From contig NZ_BSNS01000022.1 of the NCBI RefSeq assembly GCF_030160115.1, forward strand, positions 186,001 to 250,000: DNA of 64,000 bases, in the 5' to 3' direction. Below the pieces are notes generated by a model. That model worked only from the letters and a program-made list of their open reading frames with translations, was not told the DNA's origin and made no database searches. Positions 50,686 to 60,093 of the stretch are shown piece after piece. How positions within the stretch are numbered: position 1 is the stretch's first letter; each line of letters begins with the position of its first letter. This DNA comes from Devosia nitrariae (GTDB lineage: Bacteria > Pseudomonadota > Alphaproteobacteria > Rhizobiales > Devosiaceae). The position numbers and the translations under genes are program-made.

Positions 50686-52911
50686 TCACCCATGCACCGC
50701 CAGCGCGCTGGCCTGCACATTGCGTTCCTTGAGCCAAGCCTCGAGCGCGGGCGGGGGCAGCGCCGGCGAGAAGAGATAGCCCTGCAACACATCGCACCCG
50801 AGGGTTTCGAGGAAGAAGTGCTGCAGGGAGGTCTCGACCCCCTCGGCCACCACTGTCATCCCGAGGCTTTGCCCGATCCGCACCACTGCCGTGACGATCG
50901 CTCCCGGCGAAGATCCGGTCAGCAGGTCCTTCATGAAGCTGCGGTCGATCTTGAGCTCGCGCGCCGGAATGCTGGCGAGGTGCGAAAGGCTCGAATAGCC
51001 GGTGCCGAAATCGTCCATCGACAGCCGAACCCCGAGCGCGTCGAGCGCGTGGGCGTTTTCGAGGGCCATCGGGCAATCGTCGAGGATCACCCGTTCGGTG
51101 ATCTCGATGGTCAGCATCTGTGGCTCGATGCCGTGCCGCGCGAGCGCACTGCGCACCGGCGGGATGATGTCCCTATTGCGGAAATGCAGGGGCGATATGT
51201 TGACCGAGACCGACGGAACGGCGATGCCGCGCTGCCGCCAGTCGCCCATCTGCCGGCAGGCCTCTTCGATCCCCCATTCCCCCAGTGTCTCGATCTGCCC
51301 GCTCTCTTCGGCAAGGGCAATGAAACGGCCGGGCGAGATCGGACCGAATTCCGGGTGCGTCCAGCGCGCCAGCGCCTCGACGGCATGCAGCTCTCCGGTG
51401 CGTGTGGCGATCTGCGGCTGGTAGTGTAGCTCGAGGTCGCCGTTGGCGATGGCCTCCCGCAGCGCCGCGCCGAGCAGCAGCCGGTCCTGCGCCATGGAAT
51501 TCATCCGCGGGCTGAAGAAGCGATAGGTGGCTCGGCCACCCCCCTTGGCCTGGTACATGGCGGAATCGGCGTGCTTGAGGAGCGTGTCCCCGTCCATACC
51601 GTCGGCGGGAAAAAGGCTGATGCCGATGCTAACCGAAGCCGGCAGCGCCACGTCCTCGATCATTACCGGCGCATGCATCGCCTCGAGGACCTGCTGGGCG
51701 AGGCGTGCCGCCCCATCGCCATCCGCGTCCTGCAACAGGATCACGAACTCATCGCCGCTGAGCCGTCCGACGAGATCGTCCCGCCCCACCAGCGTGCGCA
51801 GCCGCTGCGCGATCTCGACCAGCAGTTTGTCGCCAACCGAATGGCCGAGGGTATCGTTGACGTCCTTGAAGTGATCGACGTCGAGAAAGAGCATTGCCGT
51901 ATCCGGGCCATCGACTTTGCCCGCCAGCACGCCGCCGATCCTCTCGCGAAGCATCGTGCGGTTCGGCAGGCCCGTCAGCGCGTCGTAATAGGCGAGCCGG
52001 TCGATGTGTGCCTTGGCCAGCGCACGTTCGATAGCCACCACGCAAAGGTGCACGCATGCCTCGACGATGTGGTGATGCCAGGCCGAAGGCGCGCGCTTGC
52101 TGCGATAGTAGAAGGCGAAGGTGCCTGCGACCTGCCCGTCGCGCAGCTTGATCGGGCTCGACCAGCAGGCTAGCAGTCCCAACGGCAGCGCCAAGGCGCG
52201 ATAGTGCGCCCACAGCGGATCGTTTTCGATATCGGCGACGACCACGGGCTCACCGCGCCAGGCCGCAGTTCCGCACGACCCCTCCGCCGGGCCGATGGGA
52301 AGGCCATCGATCGCCTCGCTGAAGAAGGGGGGCATGCGCGGGGCCGCCAGCGGCTTGACGCATCCGTCCTCGACCGCCAGCACCGAGCACGTGACATCCG
52401 GCGCTATCGCCTCGACCCGGCGGCAGAGCAGATCCATGATCTCGACGAGCGGCATGTCCCTGGCTATCGCCTCGAGCACGTCGCGCTGCAGCGACTGGAT
52501 CTGCTTGCTCTCGGTGATGTTGGAGAACACGAAGACCGTGTGCCGCGCTCCCGTGTCGGTATGAAGACGCGAGAAGAGCGTGGCGGAAAGGCAGAGCGTC
52601 TCGCCGTTCCGCCTGGCAACGAGGGTTTCCTCCTCGTAGATCTTGCCGGCACGCAGATCCGCGCGCGCCGCCTCGACCGCCTCCTCGCTCATGTCGCCGC
52701 GCCCGAGAAGCGGCAGCGGCAGGGCGCCGATCACCTCCTCGCGAGAAAAACCGAACATGGTGCAGAAGACGTCGTTGCAGTAGACGATCGGCCCTGCCTC
52801 CTCGGCGACGAGGACGGCGCGATCGGTGCAATTGGCGGCAAGGCCCACGAAATAGGCCTCGTCCCCCCTTCCCGGACCCGTCGCCGGATCCATGCTTCCC
52901 CCGCTGGTCAT
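50686..52911 (-). CDS. Cyclic-di-GMP signalling protein: PAS-GAF-GGDEF-EAL
   Basis: This protein has about 741 residues from ATG 52909-52911 (MTSGGSMDP); M7 at 52893 and longer forms are possible. An N-terminal PAS domain (about 15-140, VYCNDVFCTMFGFSREEVIGA) is followed by a GAF-like domain (about 145-310, with EGSCGTAAWRGEPVVVADIENDPLW). The GGDEF domain has LTGLPNRTMLRERI and the signature RLSGDEFVIL, SGDEF replacing GGDEF, a form often still active. The EAL domain has VEALARW, SVNISPLHFRNRD, EITERVI and MDDFGTGYSS, so its catalytic residues look complete. No signal peptide or membrane helix is seen, so it should be cytosolic. It may make or, more likely, degrade cyclic-di-GMP. Confidence 0.92.
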   Translation of the reverse strand: MTSGGSMDPATGPGRGDEAYFVGLAANCTDRAVLVAEEAGPIVYCNDVFCTMFGFSREEVIGALPLPLLGRGDMSEEAVEAARADLRAGKIYEEETLVARRNGETLCLSATLFSRLHTDTGARHTVFVFSNITESKQIQSLQRDVLEAIARDMPLVEIMDLLCRRVEAIAPDVTCSVLAVEDGCVKPLAAPRMPPFFSEAIDGLPIGPAEGSCGTAAWRGEPVVVADIENDPLWAHYRALALPLGLLACWSSPIKLRDGQVAGTFAFYYRSKRAPSAWHHHIVEACVHLCVVAIERALAKAHIDRLAYYDALTGLPNRTMLRERIGGVLAGKVDGPDTAMLFLDVDHFKDVNDTLGHSVGDKLLVEIAQRLRTLVGRDDLVGRLSGDEFVILLQDADGDGAARLAQQVLEAMHAPVMIEDVALPASVSIGISLFPADGMDGDTLLKHADSAMYQAKGGGRATYRFFSPRMNSMAQDRLLLGAALREAIANGDLELHYQPQIATRTGELHAVEALARWTHPEFGPISPGRFIALAEESGQIETLGEWGIEEACRQMGDWRQRGIAVPSVSVNISPLHFRNRDIIPPVRSALARHGIEPQMLTIEITERVILDDCPMALENAHALDALGVRLSMDDFGTGYSSLSHLASIPARELKIDRSFMKDLLTGSSPGAIVTAVVRIGQSLGMTVVAEGVETSLQHFFLETLGCDVLQGYLFSPALPPPALEAWLKERNVQASALAVHG

Positions 52912-53057
52912 TCGGCCCATATCCTCGTTAGCGGCCGCAAGCCTTGCCATGCTGAGGACCAGTGTGTGGAAAGAACCGTAAACGAAGTCCGCATGTTTTC
53001 CCGGCAATGCCAGCTTTGCCCACAAACGCAAACCGACAGGGTTTCCGAGCCGCTAAA

Positions 53058-53136
53058 GCGGGATGCGAAAAGCCTGTCCCGGACTTGGATCCGGGGATGG
53101 AACCGGTTTTTCGCGAACAATCCCGCACAACAAAAA
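53058..53136. repeat. Interspersed repeat, family B copy 2
   Basis: This copy starts GCGGGATGCGAAAAGCC, contains TGTCCCGGACTT and ACCGGTTTTTC and ends AATCCCGCACAACAAA. It is nearly the same as the unit at 34422-34498. It ends two bases before the stop codon of the DNA ligase gene and lies about 150 bases upstream of the cyclic-di-GMP gene, so it may also end ligase transcription. Confidence 0.8.
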
Positions 53137-53137
53137 G

Positions 53138-54715
53138 TCACGTTGCCGGCACCAGTGCCCGCACCTCATCGAGGCTGGCCGCCTCGGCGGCGGGCTTGTC
53201 CCAGCGGATACGATTGATGCGCGGAAAGCGCAACGCCACGCCTGATTTGTGCCGGCCCGAGAGCTGGGCGCTGTCGAAGGCGACCTCGAAGACCAGCTCT
53301 TTCCGCACTTCCCGCACCGGTCCGAACGAGCTGATGGTGTTGGCGCGGATCCAGCGGTCCAGCTGCTTCAACTCCTCGTCGGTGAAGCCGAAATAGGCCT
53401 TGCCGATCGGCACGATCTCGTTGCCGGCCCAGACGCCAAACGTATAATCCGAATAGAACGAGGAGCGCTTGCCGTGCCCACGCTGGGCATACATCAGCAC
53501 AGCGTCGACAACGTTGGGGTCCCGCTTCCACTTGAACCACAGGCCTTTGGGCCGGCCCGGTACATAGGGCGAGGTCTTGAGCTTGAGCATCACCCCCTCA
53601 TGCCCATGCTCGTCGGCGCCGCGCCGCCGGATGGCGGCAAGCTCCTGCCAGTCGGCGAACGGGATAACCTGCGAGACGTCCATATGGGTCTGCGGATGGC
53701 GGGTAAACCAATCCTCGAGCCGCTCGCGCCGTTCGCGCCACATCAGCGGCCTTATGTCCTCGTCGCCGTCGTAAAGTATATCGTAGACGCGGATGAAGGC
53801 CGGATACTCCTTGAGGTGCTTGGCCAGCGCCACCTTGCGGTTGAGCCGCTGCTGCAGATCATTGAACGGGGCCGGATCGAAGCCGTGTCCGACCAGCAGT
53901 TCTCCGTCCAATACCGCTTCTCCGAACACCTCTTCGACGATATCGGGAAAGGCATGCGCGATGTCGTCACCGGTGCGCGAGAAAAGCGAGATGCCGCCCT
54001 TGCCCATCACCAGTTGCACCCTGATGCCGTCCCACTTCCACTCGGCGGCGAAATCACGCGGATCGAGCGCCGTGAGGTCCTTCTCCTCGTCGATGGCATT
54101 GGAGAGCATCAGCGGGTGGAAGCGCGCCGTATGGGCGATGTCGGGCGCTTCGCTCTTGTCCTCGAGCCACGCGAAGAGTTCGGTATAGGGTGGCGTCAGT
54201 CCGTGCCAGATCTCCTCGATCTTCTGCAGGTCCTTCCCGCTCATCTCGGCGAGCGCGGTCTTGGCGAGGCGCGCAGAAAGGCCGATGCGCAAGGCGCCGG
54301 TCGCGAGCTTGACCAGCGCCCACCGCTCGTTGACCTCGGCCCGCGTCAGGAGCGAAGCGATGAGCCCTGGCAGGTCACGCTTCGAGGTGGTGTTGAAGAG
54401 TTCGATGAGGTCGGAAAGCCGCGGCAGCTCCTCCGTGCCCCCGTGATGCGGCCAGATGAGCGCGATGGTTTCACCGAGATCCCCCACATAGTCATAGCTC
54501 AGGGCAAAAAGGTGGGGATCGACCTCGGCAAGCACCGTTTCCTTCAACAGCGCCGGCTTGACGTTGCGGAAGGTCAGGGCGCCGGTCAAAACCGCGAGCG
54601 CCAGCCCCCGATCCGGATCGGGCGTAGTGCGGAAATACTCCGCAAGCGCCGCGATCTTGCGGTTGCGCGAGGGGGTGAGCGCCAGCAGCTCGAGCAATTG
54701 GGCGAAGCGCTTCAC
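53138..54715 (-). CDS. ATP-dependent DNA ligase (cisplatin-damage-response type)
   Basis: This 525-residue ligase starts at GTG 54713-54715 after GGGCGAGGA; the GTGA overlaps the exonuclease stop by four bases. An N-terminal DNA-binding domain (about 1-205) precedes the adenylation domain with the lysine nucleophile K227 in EWKWDGIRVQ. LFSRTGDDI, DGELLVG, EGVMLKL and WFKWKRDP (motifs III-V) follow, then an OB-fold domain from about 430. It fits the bacterial family usually linked to a metallo-beta-lactamase exonuclease, a DEAH helicase and a phosphoesterase. Here only the exonuclease is present. Confidence 0.95.
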   Translation of the reverse strand: MKRFAQLLELLALTPSRNRKIAALAEYFRTTPDPDRGLALAVLTGALTFRNVKPALLKETVLAEVDPHLFALSYDYVGDLGETIALIWPHHGGTEELPRLSDLIELFNTTSKRDLPGLIASLLTRAEVNERWALVKLATGALRIGLSARLAKTALAEMSGKDLQKIEEIWHGLTPPYTELFAWLEDKSEAPDIAHTARFHPLMLSNAIDEEKDLTALDPRDFAAEWKWDGIRVQLVMGKGGISLFSRTGDDIAHAFPDIVEEVFGEAVLDGELLVGHGFDPAPFNDLQQRLNRKVALAKHLKEYPAFIRVYDILYDGDEDIRPLMWRERRERLEDWFTRHPQTHMDVSQVIPFADWQELAAIRRRGADEHGHEGVMLKLKTSPYVPGRPKGLWFKWKRDPNVVDAVLMYAQRGHGKRSSFYSDYTFGVWAGNEIVPIGKAYFGFTDEELKQLDRWIRANTISSFGPVREVRKELVFEVAFDSAQLSGRHKSGVALRFPRINRIRWDKPAAEAASLDEVRALVPAT

Positions 54716-55719
54716 TCCTCGCCCTCCCCGCCATCGTCCTCGAAGCCCTGGATGTTGAGCGGCTCGGCGGCAAGCCCCTGCTGCTGGCAATAGTAGACCA
54801 GCGCATCCTCGCGCCCATGCGTGACCCAGATCGTACCCGCCCGGGTATCCGCGATGGTCTGCCCGAGCTCGTTCCAGTCGGCATGATCGGAAATGATCAG
54901 CGGCAGCTCGACGCCGCTCTGCCGGGCGCGCTGCTTGACGCTCATCCAGCCCGAGGCCATGGCCAGCACCGGATCGGGCAGCCGCCGGCTCCACCGGTCC
55001 TTTAGGGCCGAGGGCGGCCCGACGACAATCTTGCCGGCGAGCTCGGCCTTGCTCGCTTCGATCGCCAGCCGCAGGTCGCCGAGCGCGACGCCCCGCTCCT
55101 CGTAAAGCGTGCAAAGCCGCACCATGGCGCCATGGAGATAGATCGGCTCGTCATAGCCGGTATCCCGCAGCAGCCGGATGACCCGTTGCGCCTTGCCCAG
55201 CGGATAGGCGCCGATGAGATGCGCGCGATCGGCATTGGCCGCGAGCGAGCGCAACAGGCGCGCGATCTCCGACTGCGGCTCGGGGTGCTGGAAGACCGGC
55301 AGGCCGAACGTCGCTTCGGTCACCAGCAGGTCGCACTCGACGAGTTCGAAGGGCTGCGCCGTCGCGTCGGGCAGGCGCTTATAGTCGCCGGTGACGACGA
55401 TGCGCTGCCCTTGGTGCTCGATCAGCACCTGGGCGCTGCCGAGAATGTGCCCCGCCGGATAAAGGGTGATGGTGACGTCATCGATCGAGACCGGTTCGCC
55501 GAAGGCGACCTCCTGGAATTGGCCGGCGCAATCGTCCCCATAACGCGTCTTCATGACGGCGATGGTATCGGCCGTCGCCAGCACCGCGCCGTGCCCGGAC
55601 CGCGCATGATCGGAATGGCCATGGGTGACGATCGCCCGTGCCCGCGGCACGGTCGGATCGACATAAGTGTCGATGGCGCGGATATGGAGGTTGCGGTCGA
55701 TCAGCGTCATGGCGTTCAT
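54712..55719 (-). CDS. Ligase-associated DNA exonuclease (metallo-beta-lactamase/beta-CASP fold)
   Basis: This 335-residue protein starts at ATG 55717-55719 (MNAMTLIDRN; the ATG three codons on is an alternative). The zinc motif HGHSDH is at 33-38, the DYKRLPDATAQPFELVECDLLVTEATFG segment supplies the next ligands, and SDHADW with THGRED forms the beta-CASP end. The family resembles mRNA 3'-end processing nucleases but acts on DNA beside the ligase. Coupled translation (4-base overlap) with the ligase supports joint function in repair. The frame is open 59 residues upstream, but that part is unlike the family. Confidence 0.93.
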   Translation of the reverse strand: MNAMTLIDRNLHIRAIDTYVDPTVPRARAIVTHGHSDHARSGHGAVLATADTIAVMKTRYGDDCAGQFQEVAFGEPVSIDDVTITLYPAGHILGSAQVLIEHQGQRIVVTGDYKRLPDATAQPFELVECDLLVTEATFGLPVFQHPEPQSEIARLLRSLAANADRAHLIGAYPLGKAQRVIRLLRDTGYDEPIYLHGAMVRLCTLYEERGVALGDLRLAIEASKAELAGKIVVGPPSALKDRWSRRLPDPVLAMASGWMSVKQRARQSGVELPLIISDHADWNELGQTIADTRAGTIWVTHGREDALVYYCQQQGLAAEPLNIQGFEDDGGEGEE

Positions 55720-55800
55720 TGTAGCCGGTTCATGGGAACGGTGGGGAGATGTCCGCGGTTGCCCCTGGCGTTCGATGATATCCCCGCAGGAAGGTGCACG

Positions 55801-56636
55801 ATGACGACGATTCCGACGACTCCCTTGCCCGATCGCTCGCAGATGCCCGTTTTTGGGCTGGGCACCTGGATGATGGGAGAACGGCGCGGCGATCACGACA
55901 GGGAGGTGGAAACGCTGCGCGTCGGGCTCGAGCTCGGCATATCGCTGATCGACACGCCGAGATGTACGGCCAGGGCGGTGCCGAGCGCGTGGTGGCGGAA
56001 GCGATCGCCGGGCGGCGCGACGAGGTTTACCTCGTCAGCAAGGTGCTCCCGTCCAACGCCTCCTATGATCGCACCCTCCGTGCCTGTGAGGAGAGCCTGC
56101 GCCGCCTCGAAACCGACCGGCTCGACCTCTACCTGCTCCATTGGCGCGGCTCCTTCCGCCTGGAGGAGACCGTGCGCGCCTTCGAGAAGCTCAAGGCCGA
56201 CGGCAAGATCCTGCGCTGGGGGGTCTCCAACTTCGATGTCGACGACATGGAGGAACTGGAAGCGCTCTCGGACGGCTGCGCCACCAACCAGGTACTCTAC
56301 AACCTCTCGCGCCGCGGCATCGAGCACGACCTGCTCGACTGGTCGCGCCGGCGTTCGATGCCGATCACGGCCTATTCGCCCATCGAACAGGGACGGCTGG
56401 CACGTTCGTCCGAGCTTGCCGCCATTGCCGAAGCGCACCGCGCAACGCCCGTGCAGATTGCTCTCGCCTTTGTGCTGGACAAGCCCGGCGTCATCGCCAT
56501 CCCCAAGACCAGCGATTCCGAACGGGTGGAGGAGAATCTCAAGGCCCTCGACATCCGCCTGACCAACGAGGACCGCGCCCGTCTAGACAGGGCCTTTCCA
56601 CCGCCGCGGGGCAAGCGCGGACTGGAGATGATTTAG
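55801..56636 (+). pseudogene. Aldo/keto reductase with single-base frameshift
   Basis: The gene starts at ATG 55801 after AGGAAGGTGCACG, in one frame for 52 residues: MPVFGLGTWMMGERRGDHD to GLELGISLIDT. The next bases read GACACGCCGAGATGTAC. One G inserted after 55956 would give the expected DTAEMYGQGGAERV. The remaining 226 residues continue in the second frame to the stop at 56636, with VYLVSKVLP (lysine), LYLLHWRG (histidine) and the C-terminal GVIAIPKTSDSERVEEN NADPH site intact. Apart from the missing base the enzyme looks complete (about 278 residues), so a sequencing error or a very recent mutation are both plausible. Confidence 0.85.
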
Positions 56637-56641
56637 AGTGG

Positions 56642-56802
56642 AAGGCCCCTCACCCGGCCCGGAGCCTGTCCTCGGGCGCGACGCGACCCGGGGAGGCCGA
56701 CCTCCCCAGAGGGGCGAGGTGAGCTCAGTGCTCGTGTATGTATCATGCGCATCCACAGGGTCCCCTCGCCCCTCTGGGGAGAGGGACAGGGTGAGGGGCC
56801 TT
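56642..56802. repeat. Composite inverted repeat between two convergent genes
   Basis: Two nested pairs of arms: AAGGCCCCTCACCC (56642-56655) with GGGTGAGGGGCCTT (56789-56802), and CTCCCCAGAGGGGCGAGG (56702-56719) with its exact inverse (56764-56781). The element fills the 189-base gap between the reductase and the M16 peptidase. It resembles the CCCCTCACCC repeats scattered in many Rhizobiales and can fold into a large cruciform or terminator. Confidence 0.8.
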
Positions 56803-56825
56803 CGTCGCAGCTGGCGCCAGCGCCC

Positions 56826-59735
56826 TCACATCACCTTGCTGACCGCCAGGAACCCGCCCTTATCGGCATTGGCCTTCTCGATGGCCGAGACATTGCCGAG
56901 GACCACCACCCGCCCCGCACTCGCCACCGCCTCGAGCGCGTCGGCAAGCGCCAGGAAATCCCTGGGCTGCGTCGCCAGCACCTCGTCGCGCCGCTGCTGG
57001 CGCACCGCGTCGGTGGTACCGGTCAGTTCCCGCCACATCGAGGAATACCCCTTGGCGTCGGGGAACTGGTAGGGGTCCATGTCGCCGATGACGCCGATGA
57101 TCGAGCGGGTGAGTTCGGTCTCCCCGATGCCGTTGCGCAAGGCCTTGGCCGAGCCGTCATAGGCATCGAGGGTCTTGAGGAGATTGGGGTCGCGGTAGGA
57201 GAGGAAGGCGAAGTTGCCCGACACCAGGTCGAAACGACTCGACCCGCCATAGGCGCCGCCCTGCACCCGCACCTTGTCCCAGAGCCAGGTGGTATTGAGG
57301 AACTTGAGCGCGACATTCGCCGCCCCGGTGAGCTCGAAGCCCAAGTCTCGCAGGTTGGCGCCCTTGCCGACATAGTTGACCTGGGCGGGAATGGTCAGGC
57401 CCTCGTTGACCGGCGGCACGCCGATCCCCCAATCTATGCGGTGCACCGGTCCGCTGGGCAGATCGACAAGGAAAGCACGCAGCTCCGCCTGGGTTTGACG
57501 CCAGAGTTCGTCGTCGGCGGTGACGTTGACGACCATCTGCGCCCGGTTGACGAGGAGGCGCCTGATCGTCTCGAGCGCCCGCTGCACGCTTTCCCAGTCG
57601 CTTTCGATGCGCTTAACCAGCGTGCGCAGGAATTCCAGATAGCTGATGCCGCCCATCTGCTCGGCGACCCACCCGGCCTCGGTCAGCGCCGATTTGATGC
57701 GCAGGTCGACGAAGCCGTTGCCGCCCGGCACCAGCCGGGCCTCGAGCATCGCCTTTTCCTCGAGCGCCATCTGCTTGAAGCGCGCCCGGTTGTCGAGCCG
57801 CGCGGAAAGGATGACATCCCTAAGGATGGCAAGGAGTTCCGGGATCCTGTCGGGCACCGCCTTGCCCGAGAGGAAGAACCACGCCGCTGTGCCGTCCCTG
57901 CCCTGGCGGGTGGAAACGCCCCGGTGCTGCGAGATGCCGCCGGTCGACCGGCCAATGCGCTGGGTGAGCGAGACGAAATCTTCCTTCTCGGTCCCCGTCT
58001 GCAGCAGAGCCCGGCCGAATAGCGGCACATAGGGCAAAAGCTCGGCATCGAGCGCATGCAGGTCGAAGCCGAGGTCGAGATAGAAGATGCCGAGCGTTGG
58101 CAGGTCGTGGGTGAAGAGTCGCGTGCCGGCGATATCGCCGCGCTCGATTGGCACTGTGCGGATCTCGCGCGGCAGATCCGCGCGGGTCAGGGACGGGATC
58201 TTGGCAAGATCGGCCGGATCGTCCTCCTTCTCCTGCAGAGCCTTGAGCGTTTTCGTCGTCTCGATGGCCGCCTCGATCTCGGCCTCGCTCATCCCGGCAC
58301 GGATGGCGGCGAGCTTTTCGGCCTCGGCTGCCTCCTCGCGCGCACCCTGCCCTTCGTCGGCCGAGAGCGTGACGGTTACCCGATGGGTGTTGTCGAGGAA
58401 GCGCTTGCCGATGAGGTCCTCGAAATAGCCGGACTGCGCCTTCTCCTTGATCTTGGCGAGGGGTGCCTCGAACTGCAGGGGCGCAAGCGGATCGTCCTGA
58501 TGGAGCCAGGTGGAGAGGCTTGCGAACATCATGGCGATGCCGCGCGGGAACGAGCCGGTGTTGTACTCGCGCAGCGAGAACTCGATGGTATTGAGCGCCG
58601 CCTCGATGGCCTCGGCATCAATGCCCTTCTCCTTGAGATCCCTAAGGGTCGAAAGGATCAATTCCTCGACCTTGCCGGCGTCGGCCGGGTCGATGCCCTT
58701 AAGTCCGAAGGTTGCCATGGGCTGCCGCAGGCCTGAGGAGATCCCTCCGCCCATCAGACCCTCGCCGAGCCCGGAATCGGTGAGCGCCTTGCGCAGCGGC
58801 GCGGCTGGTGTGCCCATCAGGATATAGGAGATGATGCCGTTGGCTAGCGCCTCCTCGCGGCCGCCCGGAGGGTCGATCATCCAGTTGACCGTCACCATGC
58901 CGTCGCGGGGCTTGCCCTCGGCCTTGGTGCCGGCATAGGTCGCCGCCACCCGCCGCGGCTCGTTGAACCGCCCCTGGAGACCGATCTCGGCGTCGACCTT
59001 GATCCGCTCGAACTGCGAGAAGTATTCGTCGAGTATGTCGAGGCGTCTTGCCGGATCGTCGTCGCCCGAAAAGAACGCCCGCGCGTTCGACGGGTGGTAG
59101 AAGGTCTGGTGGAAGCGCTTGAACTTCTCGTAGGTCAACTCGGGCATCACCACCGGTTCGCCGCCCGACGACTTGCCGTAGGTGGTGTCGGGATAGAGGG
59201 CCTGCTGCGCCGTCTTGTGCATCAGCGCGTCGGGCGAGGACCAGGCGCCCTTCATCTCGTTGAACACGACGCCCTTGTAGGTGAGCGGCGCATTCTTCTC
59301 CTCGATCTCGTAGTGCCAGCCCTCCTGACGGAAGGTGTCCTCGGTGATCAGCGGAAAGAACACGGAGTCGAGATAGACGTCGACGAGGTTGTAGAAATCG
59401 GCAAGGTTCTGGCTGGCCACCGGATAGGCCGTCTTGTCCGGAAAGGTCATCGCATTGAGGAAGGTGTGCATCGAGCCCTTGATCAGCTCGACGAACGGCT
59501 TCTTGACCGGATATTTGCGACTCCCGCACAGCACCGAATGCTCGAGGATATGAGCAATGCCGGTGGAATCGTCCGGCGGTGTCTTCAAGGTGATGCCGAA
59601 CACCTTGTTCTCGTCGTCGTTGATGAGGCTGATGACCTCCGCCCCGGTCTTCCTGTGCCGGTAGTGCCGCGCCAGCGAATTGACCTCGGGGATGGTTTCC
59701 TCGCGCACGAGATCGAAGGCGGCATGGTCGGACAT
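56826..59735 (-). CDS. M16C insulinase-type peptidase (PreP-like)
   Basis: This 969-residue metalloprotease has the inverted zinc motif H62-I-L-E65-H66 in AHILEHSVLCGS and the distal ligand region in VVFNEMKGAWSSPDALMH. FVELIKGSMHTFLNAMTFPDKTAYPVASQN is a PreP hallmark, and four alpha/beta repeats are suggested by length. Start is ATG 59733-59735. The frame is open 88 residues further, but that stretch includes translated repeat A and is not protein-like. No signal peptide is seen, so it is cytosolic and probably degrades short peptides, such as cleaved signal peptides. Confidence 0.94.
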   Translation of the reverse strand: MSDHAAFDLVREETIPEVNSLARHYRHRKTGAEVISLINDDENKVFGITLKTPPDDSTGIAHILEHSVLCGSRKYPVKKPFVELIKGSMHTFLNAMTFPDKTAYPVASQNLADFYNLVDVYLDSVFFPLITEDTFRQEGWHYEIEEKNAPLTYKGVVFNEMKGAWSSPDALMHKTAQQALYPDTTYGKSSGGEPVVMPELTYEKFKRFHQTFYHPSNARAFFSGDDDPARRLDILDEYFSQFERIKVDAEIGLQGRFNEPRRVAATYAGTKAEGKPRDGMVTVNWMIDPPGGREEALANGIISYILMGTPAAPLRKALTDSGLGEGLMGGGISSGLRQPMATFGLKGIDPADAGKVEELILSTLRDLKEKGIDAEAIEAALNTIEFSLREYNTGSFPRGIAMMFASLSTWLHQDDPLAPLQFEAPLAKIKEKAQSGYFEDLIGKRFLDNTHRVTVTLSADEGQGAREEAAEAEKLAAIRAGMSEAEIEAAIETTKTLKALQEKEDDPADLAKIPSLTRADLPREIRTVPIERGDIAGTRLFTHDLPTLGIFYLDLGFDLHALDAELLPYVPLFGRALLQTGTEKEDFVSLTQRIGRSTGGISQHRGVSTRQGRDGTAAWFFLSGKAVPDRIPELLAILRDVILSARLDNRARFKQMALEEKAMLEARLVPGGNGFVDLRIKSALTEAGWVAEQMGGISYLEFLRTLVKRIESDWESVQRALETIRRLLVNRAQMVVNVTADDELWRQTQAELRAFLVDLPSGPVHRIDWGIGVPPVNEGLTIPAQVNYVGKGANLRDLGFELTGAANVALKFLNTTWLWDKVRVQGGAYGGSSRFDLVSGNFAFLSYRDPNLLKTLDAYDGSAKALRNGIGETELTRSIIGVIGDMDPYQFPDAKGYSSMWRELTGTTDAVRQQRRDEVLATQPRDFLALADALEAVASAGRVVVLGNVSAIEKANADKGGFLAVSKVM

Positions 59736-59889
59736 GGATGTACTCGCTGAAACGACTTGGGTAGGAACCCACAACGTAGGAAGGCGGGACACGGAGCGCC
59801 AGTGCCGATCGTGAATGTTGGGGCTAAACGAGCGCCGGAAGGCCAGACGCCGGGGCCACGCCAGAGGCATAATCCCACCCACCCACCGG

Positions 59890-60058
59890 GTCATCCCCGC
59901 GAAAGCGGGGACCTCGGTTGGCGATGCTGGTCTAAAAAACAGAGGTTCCCGCTTTCGCGGGAATGACCTGAGTTGGTGATGTTTTCGTAGACGAGACAAA
60001 TACCTTGCGGCTGGCGCTGGATCTCAAGGATGGATGCCGGTCTACGCCGGAATGACAT
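59890..60058. repeat. Interspersed palindromic repeat, family A copy 2 (two-part)
   Basis: The first half (59890-59967) is a long inverted repeat from GTCATCCCCGCGAAAGCGGG to TTCCCGCTTTCGCGGGAATG. A second half to about 60058 includes ACCTTGCGGCTGGCGCTGG and TCTACGCCGGAATGACA. Both halves match copy 1 at 33794-33965 with differences. It occupies most of the 358-base gap 59736-60093, where I see no gene. Confidence 0.85.
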
Positions 60059-60093
60059 TGAGGGTGGTGGTGCACCGGAGGCACAACGCCGCC

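Noticed and set aside
59736..59999. An 88-residue N-terminal extension of the M16 peptidase
   Set aside because: It translates family A repeat and intergenic sequence (including FPRKRE and PAFAGMTRW); the family start MSDHAAFDLV is internal.
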